Notes: generated by a model from the sequence alone, not told the origin. A DNA stretch of 64,000 nt from an uncultured Fibrobacter sp. (GCA_934691725.1 CAKUTF010000001.1:1-64000), one strand, 5' to 3'. Positions 42,472 to 52,139 are shown, numbered from the stretch's first letter. Made by a program: numbers and translations.

Positions 42472-45400
42472 CGAATCACTCCGACGCGGTAGAATTTCTG
42501 TTTTTTCTTCCCGGAATCAAATTTTACGCGGAGACGCACCGTATAGACGTCGCTCCCGAGACGCGAAATGTCAAGATGGTCGAGCTGGTTTCTGCCTTTG
42601 TTCGCCCCGTCGATTTTCTTGGAAAAGACGCACAGTCCCGCAATGTCAAAGAACTCGACCGTCACCGACTTGGCGTTCATCCCGAGCGTGTAGCGGACAT
42701 TCGCCATGCCGCCGCGGACCGGATTCGGATAGACAAAAAACTCGTCGATGCTTTCGGTGGAGTCTGTCGCAGAAGGCTCCGCCAGGCGAGACGCGTCAAA
42801 GAATCCCGTCCGACCGTTATCCGCGCCAGGGACATTCCAGGAACGCGTACTTGCCGCCGTCGAAGATTTCGGAAGGCGAAAACCCGAAACCGATGATCGC
42901 TGGAACGCATAGACCTGCAATCCTGCCAGAGAATCGATTGCCTTGGAGACGAAAAACGACATCGGCGCGACCGTTTCGCCATATTCGAACGATCCGGCGG
43001 AAAGCGGAAATCCCTTCGTGAGCTGTTTTCCGTTCGACTGGAACGCCATCAGAAGTCCGCCGTTCGTTCCCACGAGAATTTCAGGCAGGCTGTCGCCCGT
43101 CACATCGACAAGCAACGGTTCCGAAAGGAAAGCGTATTCCGGCAAATTCTTCGTAACGGTCGCCGGGAAGCCCGGGAGGACGACGCCAGAACGGTCCACC
43201 GCATACACGAGATTATATCCGAGAAATACCGCATCCGGATAACCGTCGCCATTTACGTCTCCCACGGCAATCGGCGAAGTTTCGTCGTAGAAATCCACGT
43301 TTCCGTCACCGCCACGCTTGAACGACCTCGGAGAAAAGACGACCGTCGCGGAATCGTTCGCCCGGACCATCGCCGCATACCCGCGACTTCCGAGGAGGAA
43401 CATTTCCGAATTTCCGTCGCGGTCAAAGTCCGAACACGCCACGCGGAACGTCTGCTTCCCGACAGGAACTAGCGACTTGTCCCGGATTTTTGGAGATGGC
43501 AATTTCTGCACCTGGCCGGTCGCTTCCTTGAAAAGCGCGATTTCCGCATTTTTCCCGATAAGCGCGATGTCGCTTGAACCGTCCGCCGGGCAGAGCGCCA
43601 TATCGTGCGGAACAAAATTTTCGGGCAAGGAGAAAGCTTCCCGCTTGGAAAAATCCGATGTCGGGTAACGGTAGAGCGAGCCGCTGTCCGCGACAAAGAC
43701 AAAACCGTTTACGACCATCGGACCCAAAACCGAGGACGCGAGCGGAGCGAGCTTTCTTTCAAACCGAACCTGGTCGATATCCGAAAGCAGGACGGTCCGA
43801 GCGAGACCTTTTTTTTGGTGCAGACTGAAAACGGTATCGTTCAACGCGGCAAGCCCCAAAAGCTTCCCATAGGAATTTCCCAACCGGAATAGCGGAATAT
43901 TCTCTGCGGAATTTCCCAAAGAGAGCGTTTTCCTTTCGAGCGTCGTATCGCGATCCGAGAGAGAATCCCCCCGAGCATCCATCACCTGGAGCGTTCCGTC
44001 TTCCGCACCAAAGACAATCAACTTTTCTCCGTTTCCGACAGACATTCCCGCCGGATAATCCAGAGCGACCGCTCCGCGCAAAGCAACGTCCAGTCCGACG
44101 TTTTTCGGGAACATCGCCCCGGAAAGCGAAAGGTCCGTCCACGAAATCGAAACGGGAATCACCGAAGCCGCAAAATTCAGGACGCTGTCGCCCATAAAGG
44201 AATTCGACGTTTTTTCCACGTGGGCATTCTTCGCCTTTTTAGCCGTGACCGAGATGCCCGTGTAGCCGCCCGCAGTCGTCGCCGTGTTTCCGTAACCCGA
44301 AGCATCAATCGAAAAGACCGTATCCTTTGGCGAATTTTTTCCTTTGCGCACATGCGGAATCAGGTCCGCGCCGGAGCCGTAATCGTAAGCGTCTTCGCCC
44401 AGGGAATTCTTGAATGTTTTTCCAATCGAAAGAATCCCGTCCGCTTCCGAAAGCATGATGCCGAACTGGTGGTCGCGCACCGTGTCTCCGCCCCAGAAAT
44501 TCGTTACGCCATAGGGGAGCGCTTCGCGCAAATACCAGTCGTTGACCTTCCACACGGCGACACCACTCGACGGAAGCCCCGCATCAAACGAGGAAACATC
44601 GACGATAACTCCTCCCAGCTTATTCTTGTTCTTCTTGCATTTTCCGACCGAATCGCAGAGGCTGTCTTCAAAAGCGATGAAGAGGCTGTCGACCGGATAG
44701 ACCTTGGTGAGAATTTCGTAATCCTTGTCGGCGGCAACATCCGAAGCGGGAACATACGACACCGCGATTTTCGCCGAATCGCCTGCCGACCGCTCGCGAT
44801 TTTCAATCAAGAGATATTCGTTCGATGACAGGGGAACTTTCAAGATTTCCGTTCCCTTTCCCGAACCTGCGGCAAAAAGATCCCGGGAAATCGCTCCCGA
44901 TTTCGGCGGATAGACCGTTTCCACTTTCGCCCAGCCCATATAGGCCCGCACCCACGCCGAAGGAAGCACCGGGAAGAATCCGTTCCCCGCATTGTAACCG
45001 GCAAAGTCCATCACGTCGAAATATCCCAGGCGGGAAATTCCCTTGACGATATCGTAAGTATTCGGCATTCCCAGCTCGCGCCCGATCTGGTTTATCAAAA
45101 TGCCGTTGATGCCCCAGTTGAGACCGTCCTGAGAAGCCGTTTCGCTCGTGACCATAATCGTTCGCAGCGTATCGAGCGTCGCTCCCGGCAAGACCATTCC
45201 GTTCAAGTCTCCGGCAACTTTCCGGGTCGTATCCGCAGAATCCAGATAGGCCCAGTAATCGCGCACGACATAGACATCCATGAAATCGCCCGGAGTATCC
45301 GCGTTTTTCGTTCCCATGCTGCCGCCGTCGAGAAGCCGGCTCGCACCCGCATGGATAATCATGTAGGCGCGCTTCTTGTTCGGGGATTTCGGCTGTGGCA

Positions 45401-45875
45401 CCTTGAACGGATTGTCTAGCGTATCGCTCGGTTGGTTCGCCGCCGTTACCGCGTCCCAGACGAAGTTCATATAATCACGGCTCCGCGCCTCGTCAAACTC
45501 CGCAGTCTTTTCGCCTTTCCGCTTTGCCGTACGGTTGTAGTCGATGATGTAATGGTCAAGCGTGTAAGGTTCTCCGCTCGGAAAAATCCGGGAAACGATC
45601 ACCAGGTTTCCACCGCTCACCGACCTGTAATAGGCGTTTGCAAAGTCAAAATGCTTTTGCCAGTAAGCGGCGCTCGCCCGATGCCCGCTCGGGTCGAGGC
45701 TGTAATTCGCGCTCGCCGTATCGCTGTCGGAATCAAAGCGGCCCGTTCCCGTCGTCAGGGAATTATCCGGGGACTCCTGCCTGAACTGGACGCGCAGCGC
45801 AAAAATTTCAAGCGTATCGACAGCCGAAGCCGCACCGCAAAAAGCGAGCAGGGCAAAAATAAAAAGTCGTCTCAT
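42468..45875 (-). CDS. Large secreted M6-like pseudo-peptidase with VCBS/FG-GAP-like repeats and sorting tail
   Basis: A 1135-residue exported protein with a signal peptide cleaved near residue 18. Residues 20-330 resemble the M6/immune inhibitor A peptidase fold, including the end segment YFDVMDFAGYNAGNG followed by PSAWVRAYMGWAK. The zinc motif HExxH is replaced by NQIGR at 45078-45092, just before ELGMPNTYD, so all three key residues are lost. The second half has integrin-like repeats (DFDRDGNSEMFLL, VGDVNGDGYPDAVFL, VDVTGDSLPEILVG). The last 90 residues, from FFVYPNPVRGG, form a type IX-like C-terminal sorting/FlgD-like domain. A surface-bound structural or adhesive role is likely. Confidence 0.85.
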   Translation of the reverse strand: MRRLFIFALLAFCGAASAVDTLEIFALRVQFRQESPDNSLTTGTGRFDSDSDTASANYSLDPSGHRASAAYWQKHFDFANAYYRSVSGGNLVIVSRIFPSGEPYTLDHYIIDYNRTAKRKGEKTAEFDEARSRDYMNFVWDAVTAANQPSDTLDNPFKVPQPKSPNKKRAYMIIHAGASRLLDGGSMGTKNADTPGDFMDVYVVRDYWAYLDSADTTRKVAGDLNGMVLPGATLDTLRTIMVTSETASQDGLNWGINGILINQIGRELGMPNTYDIVKGISRLGYFDVMDFAGYNAGNGFFPVLPSAWVRAYMGWAKVETVYPPKSGAISRDLFAAGSGKGTEILKVPLSSNEYLLIENRERSAGDSAKIAVSYVPASDVAADKDYEILTKVYPVDSLFIAFEDSLCDSVGKCKKNKNKLGGVIVDVSSFDAGLPSSGVAVWKVNDWYLREALPYGVTNFWGGDTVRDHQFGIMLSEADGILSIGKTFKNSLGEDAYDYGSGADLIPHVRKGKNSPKDTVFSIDASGYGNTATTAGGYTGISVTAKKAKNAHVEKTSNSFMGDSVLNFAASVIPVSISWTDLSLSGAMFPKNVGLDVALRGAVALDYPAGMSVGNGEKLIVFGAEDGTLQVMDARGDSLSDRDTTLERKTLSLGNSAENIPLFRLGNSYGKLLGLAALNDTVFSLHQKKGLARTVLLSDIDQVRFERKLAPLASSVLGPMVVNGFVFVADSGSLYRYPTSDFSKREAFSLPENFVPHDMALCPADGSSDIALIGKNAEIALFKEATGQVQKLPSPKIRDKSLVPVGKQTFRVACSDFDRDGNSEMFLLGSRGYAAMVRANDSATVVFSPRSFKRGGDGNVDFYDETSPIAVGDVNGDGYPDAVFLGYNLVYAVDRSGVVLPGFPATVTKNLPEYAFLSEPLLVDVTGDSLPEILVGTNGGLLMAFQSNGKQLTKGFPLSAGSFEYGETVAPMSFFVSKAIDSLAGLQVYAFQRSSVSGFRLPKSSTAASTRSWNVPGADNGRTGFFDASRLAEPSATDSTESIDEFFVYPNPVRGGMANVRYTLGMNAKSVTVEFFDIAGLCVFSKKIDGANKGRNQLDHLDISRLGSDVYTVRLRVKFDSGKKKQKFYRVGVIR

Positions 45876-45892
45876 GATCAAAAATTACAAAA

Positions 45893-46594
45893 TCAGAGGC
45901 GATTGAATTTTTTTGGAATGGCGAGACGCCACGTCCCATCGCTCCACGGGACATTCACCCGGACATTTTTTACCCGGATGTTCAAGACGTTTTTTTTGCC
46001 CTGATAGACCCGAACTTCCGACGGCAAAATTCCGCTGTCGAATTCCGCATAATCCAGAAATTCCAGACGTTCCGAACCTTGCCGAAGTTCCGCAACGCGA
46101 CCGTCCGCGTTTCGCAGGACAGTGAACGGGACACCCAAAGCGTTCTTTCCCGAAGCCTCGTGCGGCACAGCGCCTCCCCAGAACAGCGAAGCGATTTGGT
46201 GGATATCGAACAGGGGAATACCCGCGTAGCCGCCGACCAGGTAGCCTTTCCCGGAAGCGAAAGATTTCTGTTGCGAAAGAAGAAGCGTCCATTCGCCGTC
46301 TTTCCATAAAAGCGACGCGACGCCGATTCCCATCGGGCCCGAAAATTCAAAGCGGTAACGCTTCGACGGAACCGCGAACAGAACTCCCGAAAGCTTGTGC
46401 GAACCTTCCGCCGAATCGAAGATTTCAAGCGTGAATTTCGCCTTGACGCTGTCAGGAACAACCACTTTCGAGACTTCCGCCGGGCCTTTCACCAGCCGCG
46501 GGCCGCATCCGGAAAGCGCAAGAATCAAAAGCGCAAGCGCGCCCCAAACAGCGAAGCGTTTTCCCTTAGTTTTCCAGTTCCGCAGAGAAAGCAT
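45893..46594 (-). CDS. LolB/DUF4292-like outer-membrane lipoprotein
   Basis: A 233-residue lipoprotein (lipidated Cys30) with the half-barrel sequence pattern of LolB-like proteins: KLSGVLFAVPSKRYRFEFSG, GVASLLWKDGEWTLLL and a C-terminal IRVKNVRVNVP. LolB inserts lipoproteins into the outer membrane. Identity is low to what I know, so a LolB-like fold rather than proven LolB function is claimed. It lies 15 bp downstream of the TPR lipoprotein gene and 17 bp upstream of the M6-like gene. Confidence 0.7.
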   Translation of the reverse strand: MLSLRNWKTKGKRFAVWGALALLILALSGCGPRLVKGPAEVSKVVVPDSVKAKFTLEIFDSAEGSHKLSGVLFAVPSKRYRFEFSGPMGIGVASLLWKDGEWTLLLSQQKSFASGKGYLVGGYAGIPLFDIHQIASLFWGGAVPHEASGKNALGVPFTVLRNADGRVAELRQGSERLEFLDYAEFDSGILPSEVRVYQGKKNVLNIRVKNVRVNVPWSDGTWRLAIPKKFNRL

Positions 46595-46609
46595 CCTGGC
46601 TCCGCCCGG

Positions 46610-48529
46610 CTATTCTTCTTTCTTCAAGATTTCGATTTGGCGTTTCGCACTTTCGTTCTGCGGATCGATCGAGAGTACCTTTTCGTAATATCCGATGGCG
46701 CGGTCCTTCAACGAAAGCGCCTGGCATATTGCAGCGAGATGCGCAAAAATCGACGTATCGCGCAAGAACATTTCCGGGAACGAATCCTGCTTCGCTTCGA
46801 CTTCTTCCATGAGAGCCAAAGCTTCGCGGTATTTTCCTTCGCGGTATAGCGCCCAGCCTTTGGAATCCTTGTAGGCGACATCGTTCGGGTTCAGCGCAAG
46901 CGCCTCGTCGATCAGGGAAATTCCCCATTTGAGTTCTTCCGCGTTCCGGTTCAAATCGACAAGCGTGTAGCCCAAATGGTTTTTCGCCATCGCATCGGTC
47001 GGGAAGTTCGCAAAAATCTTTTTGAAAACAGCGATCGCGGAATCGACCTTCCCGAGAGCAAGAAGGTTCGAACCGTAAGAGAACAGCAGGTTCTGAGTTT
47101 CCCCGCCGAGACGGGCCGCTTCCTGGTAACGCCCGCTAGCCTTTTCGCGCAAAGCCTTCGCCGAGTCTATTCTCTGCTTGGTCGTCGGGACCGCTTCGAG
47201 CATTTCCGCGTTCATCTGCAGCAAGGTCCCATATTCCAAGTGCGTATTCGCCTTGGCAATTGTCACCGTTTCGTCAAACTTTCGAAGATTTTCAAGATTC
47301 CCCGTCTCCTGGATTTTCTTGCGCGCCAGATTCACCAGGGAATCCGATTTCAGCGATTCGTCCAAGAGTTGACAGGCTTTCGAATACTCTTTTATGCTGG
47401 CATAGCGGAAAATCAAACTGCTTTGATACATAACCGGGTCGCGGGCGTAGGCGCGTTCCAAATATTCCAGGGACTTGGCCGAATCTCCTTCATCAAGCGC
47501 CATGATGTTCAACATGTTAAAGGCGGTCGCCGCATACCGATCCGTATCGGTAAGCCGTTCCAAGTAAATTTTCGCCTGGTCCTTCTTGCCGAACATCCCC
47601 TCCATCAGCGCGAGCTTCATCAGCACATAGCCCCGGTTCGGGTTTCGCCTGTAAATCGCCCGGAGCGTATCCAGCGCGACAGAATCCTGCCCGAGCTCGA
47701 CATAGGCGGTGGTCAGGAAGGCAACGGAAAGGGAATCGTCAGTAAAGGAGGAATCCGCCCGAAACTCTTCCGTCGAGCGAAGAGCTTCTTCAAAGCGCTT
47801 CATGCCAAAAAGAAGCCGGATTCGGTTTTCCAAAAAAGCACGGTCACCGCGCGCTTCATAGACAGCGCCAAAAAGATCCGCCATCGCCGAGTCGTTCTTC
47901 GCCTCCGCCAAAAGGGAAATTTGCCGTTCGAGCATCGCCTGCGGGTAGCCGATTTGCGGCAAGAGAAGCCCATAGACGCGAACCAGCTCCTTTGTATCGC
48001 GGGTAATTTCGAGCAACAGGGAGTATTCGTAAGCGGCGTGAAGGTTCTGTTCGCTCGCCTCCACCGCCTTTTTATAGTAAACGATTGCGCTGTCAAGATT
48101 CGAAGCTTCGCTGTAAACACGTCCCAATAGCGCATACTGGCTGCTCGTCTTCTTGCCTTTCAGAAGTTTCGCACGATCCGCAAGCTTCAACGCCTCGTCG
48201 GAAGCTCCGGCTCCCCGGCGAACCATCAGTTCCAAAACGGAAAACGCGAGATAGCGGTTTTCAGAATCCGCTTCGTAGGCATGCCGCATAAACTCTTCCG
48301 CCATGCCGAATTCCCCTTGGCGTTCAAGCGCAAGCGCCCGCAAGAAGGATCCGTGGGCGATTTCAAGGCGTAAAAGCCTTGCGCTGTCGATTTTCAGCGG
48401 TTCCGATTTTTTGACGGCAACGGCTTTGACATTTTCTGTCGGGGTTTCCGGTTGGGCGAGCTGTTTCGGACCGGAGCAGGCGACGACAATAAGCAACAAA
48501 AAAAGCGAACCAATCCACAAACGACACAT
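46610..48529 (-). CDS. TPR-repeat lipoprotein
   Basis: A 639-residue lipoprotein (lipidated Cys18) with about 12 to 15 tetratricopeptide repeats from residue 45 to the end, such as YALLGRVYSEASNLDSAIVY and AKNHLGYTLVDLNRNAEELK. TPR solenoids bind proteins in envelope assembly complexes. The frame is open for 103 codons further upstream without gene-like content; ATG 48529 follows AGAGGT and starts the signal peptide. It forms part of the string with the PASTA and LolB-like genes. Confidence 0.88.
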   Translation of the reverse strand: MCRLWIGSLFLLLIVVACSGPKQLAQPETPTENVKAVAVKKSEPLKIDSARLLRLEIAHGSFLRALALERQGEFGMAEEFMRHAYEADSENRYLAFSVLELMVRRGAGASDEALKLADRAKLLKGKKTSSQYALLGRVYSEASNLDSAIVYYKKAVEASEQNLHAAYEYSLLLEITRDTKELVRVYGLLLPQIGYPQAMLERQISLLAEAKNDSAMADLFGAVYEARGDRAFLENRIRLLFGMKRFEEALRSTEEFRADSSFTDDSLSVAFLTTAYVELGQDSVALDTLRAIYRRNPNRGYVLMKLALMEGMFGKKDQAKIYLERLTDTDRYAATAFNMLNIMALDEGDSAKSLEYLERAYARDPVMYQSSLIFRYASIKEYSKACQLLDESLKSDSLVNLARKKIQETGNLENLRKFDETVTIAKANTHLEYGTLLQMNAEMLEAVPTTKQRIDSAKALREKASGRYQEAARLGGETQNLLFSYGSNLLALGKVDSAIAVFKKIFANFPTDAMAKNHLGYTLVDLNRNAEELKWGISLIDEALALNPNDVAYKDSKGWALYREGKYREALALMEEVEAKQDSFPEMFLRDTSIFAHLAAICQALSLKDRAIGYYEKVLSIDPQNESAKRQIEILKKEE

Positions 48530-48539
48530 CGAAGACCTC

Positions 48540-49298
48540 TTATTCCGCGATGACCAAATTGATTTTCGACCCGGCGGAAAGAGGCATTCCCGCCGACGGT
48601 TCCTGCGAAACGATTTTTTCCGCAGGCGCGTCCGGAATCTTGCTCCGCAAAGTCTTTCCCACGAGGAATCCCGACGTCCGCAAATACGAAACCGCCACAG
48701 CGAGCGGCAACCCGACAACACTTGGAAGTTCAATAAGCTCTCCCTTCGGGCCGGAAGAAAGGAACACATCGACCGTATCGCCCTTGTGCACCAAGGAACC
48801 TTCCGAAGGATTCGTCCGAACGACCTTCCCTTTTGCAAGATTGGGGTGCGCCATCCGAAATGTCAGGCCGACATTCAGCCCGGCATTTTGAATCGCGGAA
48901 GCGGCTTCTTCGCCGTTTTTATCAAAGAGATCGGGAACCGTAAACTGGTGGAGTCCGTCCGAAATCGTCAAGCGGATCGTGCGCCCGGGCTTCGAGTGCG
49001 AACCTGCAGTCGGATTCTGTCGCATCACCAAATCCGTGTCAAAGGTCTTGCTGTATTCCCGTTCTGCGGAAAAGACGACGCCAAACCCGGAATCCTGCGC
49101 AAGCGCCATCGCCGAGACGCTGTCAAGACCTTCCAAGGTCGGGACAGTCCTCTCCGAGACATGTTCCCTGGCAACAGCGGGCATCACCAATTTATCAAAG
49201 ACTAGCGCGCACAGGACAAGAAGCAGCGCAAGCAGGAAAAGCGCATAGAGCCACGGCTTCGTCGAAAAAATCCGGTGGATAAAATTTTCCTTGTCCAT
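48540..49298 (-). CDS. Membrane-anchored PASTA-domain protein
   Basis: A 252-residue protein with one transmembrane helix at about 15-38 and three PASTA domains outside (about 50-113, 117-185 and 188-252), with motifs such as VPDLFDKNGEEAASAIQNAG and LPSVVGLPLAVAVSYLR. PASTA domains sense or bind peptidoglycan and normally belong to Ser/Thr kinases or PBPs. Here no kinase or penicillin-binding domain is attached. It lies 9 bp after the Crp/Fnr gene. Confidence 0.9.
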   Translation of the reverse strand: MDKENFIHRIFSTKPWLYALFLLALLLVLCALVFDKLVMPAVAREHVSERTVPTLEGLDSVSAMALAQDSGFGVVFSAEREYSKTFDTDLVMRQNPTAGSHSKPGRTIRLTISDGLHQFTVPDLFDKNGEEAASAIQNAGLNVGLTFRMAHPNLAKGKVVRTNPSEGSLVHKGDTVDVFLSSGPKGELIELPSVVGLPLAVAVSYLRTSGFLVGKTLRSKIPDAPAEKIVSQEPSAGMPLSAGSKINLVIAE

Positions 49299-49307
49299 GT
49301 TCTCCTC

Positions 49308-50021
49308 TCAGACTTTTGAATTCATTTCGTGCAGCTTGCTTTCTTCCGAAATCACCAGGTCCTTGCCCATCAGGGAAATCGTACCGCTCCGGGAAAGCGT
49401 CGAAAAGACCCGGCTGACCGTTTCGCGGGTAGTCCCCGACATTTCCGCGAACTGCTGTTGCGTCGGGCGGTTGCGGATGACCGTCACCATCTCGCCCCCG
49501 CGCCCGTGGATGCGCACTCCGCGATCTTCCATCAGGCTGAGAATCGTCCCGGCGACACGCCCATAGACGGACATCGTCGCAAGCGATCCGATTTGGCGGT
49601 TGGCATTCCGCAAGCGACGGCTCATCTGCACGAGAAGTCCCGTGGCAAGTTCCGGCGTAGTCTTCAAAAGTTCCAGAAAATGTTCCCGGCGGATGATGAG
49701 AACCTTCGTCGGCTGCACAGCCTTTACCGAAGCGGAACGAGGCTCGCCATCGATGAGCGACATTTCCCCGAACGAATCCCCGCGGGAAAGCAGCGTGAGA
49801 ATCGTCTCCTTGCCGTCCGATCCGGTCACATAGACCTTGACCTCTCCGTCCGCGATAAGAAACAAGGAACTCGACGATTCGTCCTTCTCCAGAATAATCG
49901 TTTCGTCGCGCCCGAATTCGTTTACGATGACAAGAGAAGCCAGCTGTGACAGCTGCTCTTCCGTGAGTTCCGAAAAAAGATCGACTCCTTTCAGAAGATG
50001 GGAAATGTTTTCATCCGCCAT
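49308..50021 (-). CDS. Crp/Fnr family transcriptional regulator
   Basis: A 237-residue protein with an N-terminal cyclic-nucleotide-binding jelly roll (about 15-125, GDSFGEMSLIDGEPRSASVK is the phosphate-binding cassette) and a C-terminal winged helix with TQQQFAEMSGTTRETVSRV. Conserved Arg in the cassette suggests it may bind a cyclic nucleotide. No iron-sulfur cysteines are seen. It lies 15 bp after purA in the string and could regulate it. Confidence 0.9.
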   Translation of the reverse strand: MADENISHLLKGVDLFSELTEEQLSQLASLVIVNEFGRDETIILEKDESSSSLFLIADGEVKVYVTGSDGKETILTLLSRGDSFGEMSLIDGEPRSASVKAVQPTKVLIIRREHFLELLKTTPELATGLLVQMSRRLRNANRQIGSLATMSVYGRVAGTILSLMEDRGVRIHGRGGEMVTVIRNRPTQQQFAEMSGTTRETVSRVFSTLSRSGTISLMGKDLVISEESKLHEMNSKV

Positions 50022-50036
50022 AGAACCCTTCTTAGT

Positions 50037-51323
50037 TTATTTCAAATCGATGATGATGCTTTCATCCCGATGCGCTCCGATTGAAATCATTCCGATTTTC
50101 ACGCCGACCAGTTTCGACATCGCTTCGAGATACTTTTTCGCATTCGCCGGAAGTTCGTCCCAGCTCTTGCAGCGGGTCGTGTTTTCCTTCCATCCGGGGA
50201 ATGTTTCATAGACAGGCTTGCAACGTCCCACTTTCGACAGCTGGTTCGGGAAGATTTCGATTTTTTCGCCATCGCATTCGTAATGCGTGCAAACCTTGAT
50301 TTCATCGAACGTGTCGAGGACGTCGAGCTTTGTTATCGCCAAGTGGGTGAGACCGTTCACGAGAGCCGCCTTGCGGACAACCGGAGCGTCGAACCAGCCG
50401 CAGCGACGGTTCCGACCGGTCGTCGCCCCATATTCGTTTCCGAGCCTGCGGAGCTTTTCGCCCATATCGTCCAAAAGTTCCGTGGGGAAAGGACCGTTTC
50501 CGACGCGGGTCGTGTAAGCCTTGACAACGCCGACAACCTGGTCGATTGCCGTAGGGCCAACGCCCGATCCGCAGCTCGCATAGCCTGCAACCGTATTGCT
50601 CGATGTCACATAAGGATACGTCCCCTGGTCAACGTCGAGAATCGTTCCCTGCGCCCCTTCAAAAATCAGACGTTTGCCTTCTTTCTGGGCCTTGTAGAGG
50701 ATTTCGCTCACGTCGCGGACGAAAGGCTTGATCTTCTGTCCGAGTTCCAGATAATCATGAATCACCTGTTCCGGGTCGATTTCGGGAACATCGTACATCA
50801 CGCGGAATTCTTCGTTGTGGACTTTCGCCATCGCTTCGACACGCGGACGAAGTTCGCGTTCATCCATCAGGTCGCCGACGCGGACGCCGATACGGTTCAC
50901 CTTGTCGCTGTAGCACGGTCCGATGCCTCGACCGGTCGTTCCGATAGCCGCCTTTCCTGCCTTCTTTTCTTTCGCCTTGTCTAGCGCCGAATGATACGGC
51001 AAGACAACATGCGCATTGTCCGCAATGACCAGGCGCTTTTCCGGGTCCGAAATTCCTTTCGTGTGCAAGTCAGCAATCTCGGCAAGGGTCTGGACAGGAT
51101 CGAGAACCACACCGTTGCCGATGACGCAAAGCTTGTTTTCATGCATAATGCCCGACGGAATCAGATGGAAGACAAACTTCTTGTCGCCCACTTCGACGGT
51201 ATGTCCCGCATTGGCTCCGCCCTGAAAACGGACGATGATATCCGCGTCCAGCGTGAGAAAATCAACTATTTTGGCTTTTCCTTCATCGCCCCACTGGGAG
51301 CCGATTACAACACGATTTGGCAT
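50037..51323 (-). CDS. purA: Adenylosuccinate synthetase
   Basis: A 428-residue PurA, full length. GSQWGDEGKAKIVDFLT gives the catalytic Asp and P-loop, followed by GGANAGHTVE, TTGRGIGPCYSDK and FEGAQGTILDVDQGTYP. GTP-dependent IMP to adenylosuccinate is the first committed step to AMP. It lies 99 bp downstream of yggS and may have its own promoter there. Envelope genes follow it. Confidence 0.97.
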   Translation of the reverse strand: MPNRVVIGSQWGDEGKAKIVDFLTLDADIIVRFQGGANAGHTVEVGDKKFVFHLIPSGIMHENKLCVIGNGVVLDPVQTLAEIADLHTKGISDPEKRLVIADNAHVVLPYHSALDKAKEKKAGKAAIGTTGRGIGPCYSDKVNRIGVRVGDLMDERELRPRVEAMAKVHNEEFRVMYDVPEIDPEQVIHDYLELGQKIKPFVRDVSEILYKAQKEGKRLIFEGAQGTILDVDQGTYPYVTSSNTVAGYASCGSGVGPTAIDQVVGVVKAYTTRVGNGPFPTELLDDMGEKLRRLGNEYGATTGRNRRCGWFDAPVVRKAALVNGLTHLAITKLDVLDTFDEIKVCTHYECDGEKIEIFPNQLSKVGRCKPVYETFPGWKENTTRCKSWDELPANAKKYLEAMSKLVGVKIGMISIGAHRDESIIIDLK

Positions 51324-51422
51324 AGGTCCTTCTCGGAAAAAAACGCGAAAGGAAAGGACCGGGCTTTTCCCGACCCCTTTTTCACTTCAATAATAGAAAA
51401 GAAATTTTGGAAATGTTGCGGT

Positions 51423-52139
51423 TTAGTAGTGCCGTTCGCCAAAAAGCGCAGTCCCTATTCGAATCATCGTCGCACCTTCTTCGATGGCGACTTCCAAATC
51501 CCCGGTCATACCCATCGAAAGCTGGTCAAAATTTTGGAAGATCCCTCCGCGAGCCAAAAACTTTTGTTGCAGTTTGCGCAAAAAGGCGAAACATTCGCGA
51601 GAATCCTCGGCGACACCCGTATTTTTCCCGATAGTCATCAAGCCGCGAAAACGGATATGCGGAAACGATTCATGTTTTTCGAGCGAAAGCAGAAACGGCT
51701 CCGCTTCGTGGATTTCCAGACCGCTCTTGGTTTCTTCTTCGCCGGCATTCACCTGGAAGAGAATGTCGAGTGTCTTGTCCGCTTCGGCACAGACCTTTTC
51801 AAGCTTTTCAATCGCTTCCACGCTCGCTATGGAATGGATATAGTCCGCGACAAGAGCCGCTTTTTTCAACTTGTTCGACTGCACCGGACCGATGATGTGG
51901 CAGCGGATGTTCGGAGCCCGAACCGTGAACTTTTCGACGGCTTCCTGGACGCGGTTTTCGCCAAAGTCCGTAGCCCCGAGAGCCTCCGCATTTCTGACCG
52001 CTTCAATCGGGTGAAACTTGGAAACCCACACGAGCTTCACGCTTTCCCGCGAGCGGTTACTTTGTGTGCAAGCAAGCGAAATCCGTTTTTCGAGTTTTTC
52101 ATGCGCGGCACGCATTTCGTCGAGAGAAAATTCAGCCAT
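51423..52139 (-). CDS. yggS: YggS family pyridoxal phosphate homeostasis protein
   Basis: A 238-residue PLP-binding protein. The PLP lysine is in LVWVSKFHPIEAVRNA (about residue 40). HIIGPVQSNKLKKAALV and LSMGMTGDLEVAIEEGATMI are signatures. It buffers PLP and has no known enzymatic reaction. Its ATG overlaps the end of lon by 8 bp, so they are co-transcribed. Confidence 0.93.
   Translation of the reverse strand: MAEFSLDEMRAAHEKLEKRISLACTQSNRSRESVKLVWVSKFHPIEAVRNAEALGATDFGENRVQEAVEKFTVRAPNIRCHIIGPVQSNKLKKAALVADYIHSIASVEAIEKLEKVCAEADKTLDILFQVNAGEEETKSGLEIHEAEPFLLSLEKHESFPHIRFRGLMTIGKNTGVAEDSRECFAFLRKLQQKFLARGGIFQNFDQLSMGMTGDLEVAIEEGATMIRIGTALFGERHY

Noticed and set aside
48530..48838. Upstream extension of the TPR lipoprotein (103 codons)
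   Set aside because: Arg-rich, overlaps the PASTA gene, and ATG 48529 has both a ribosome site and a proper signal peptide.
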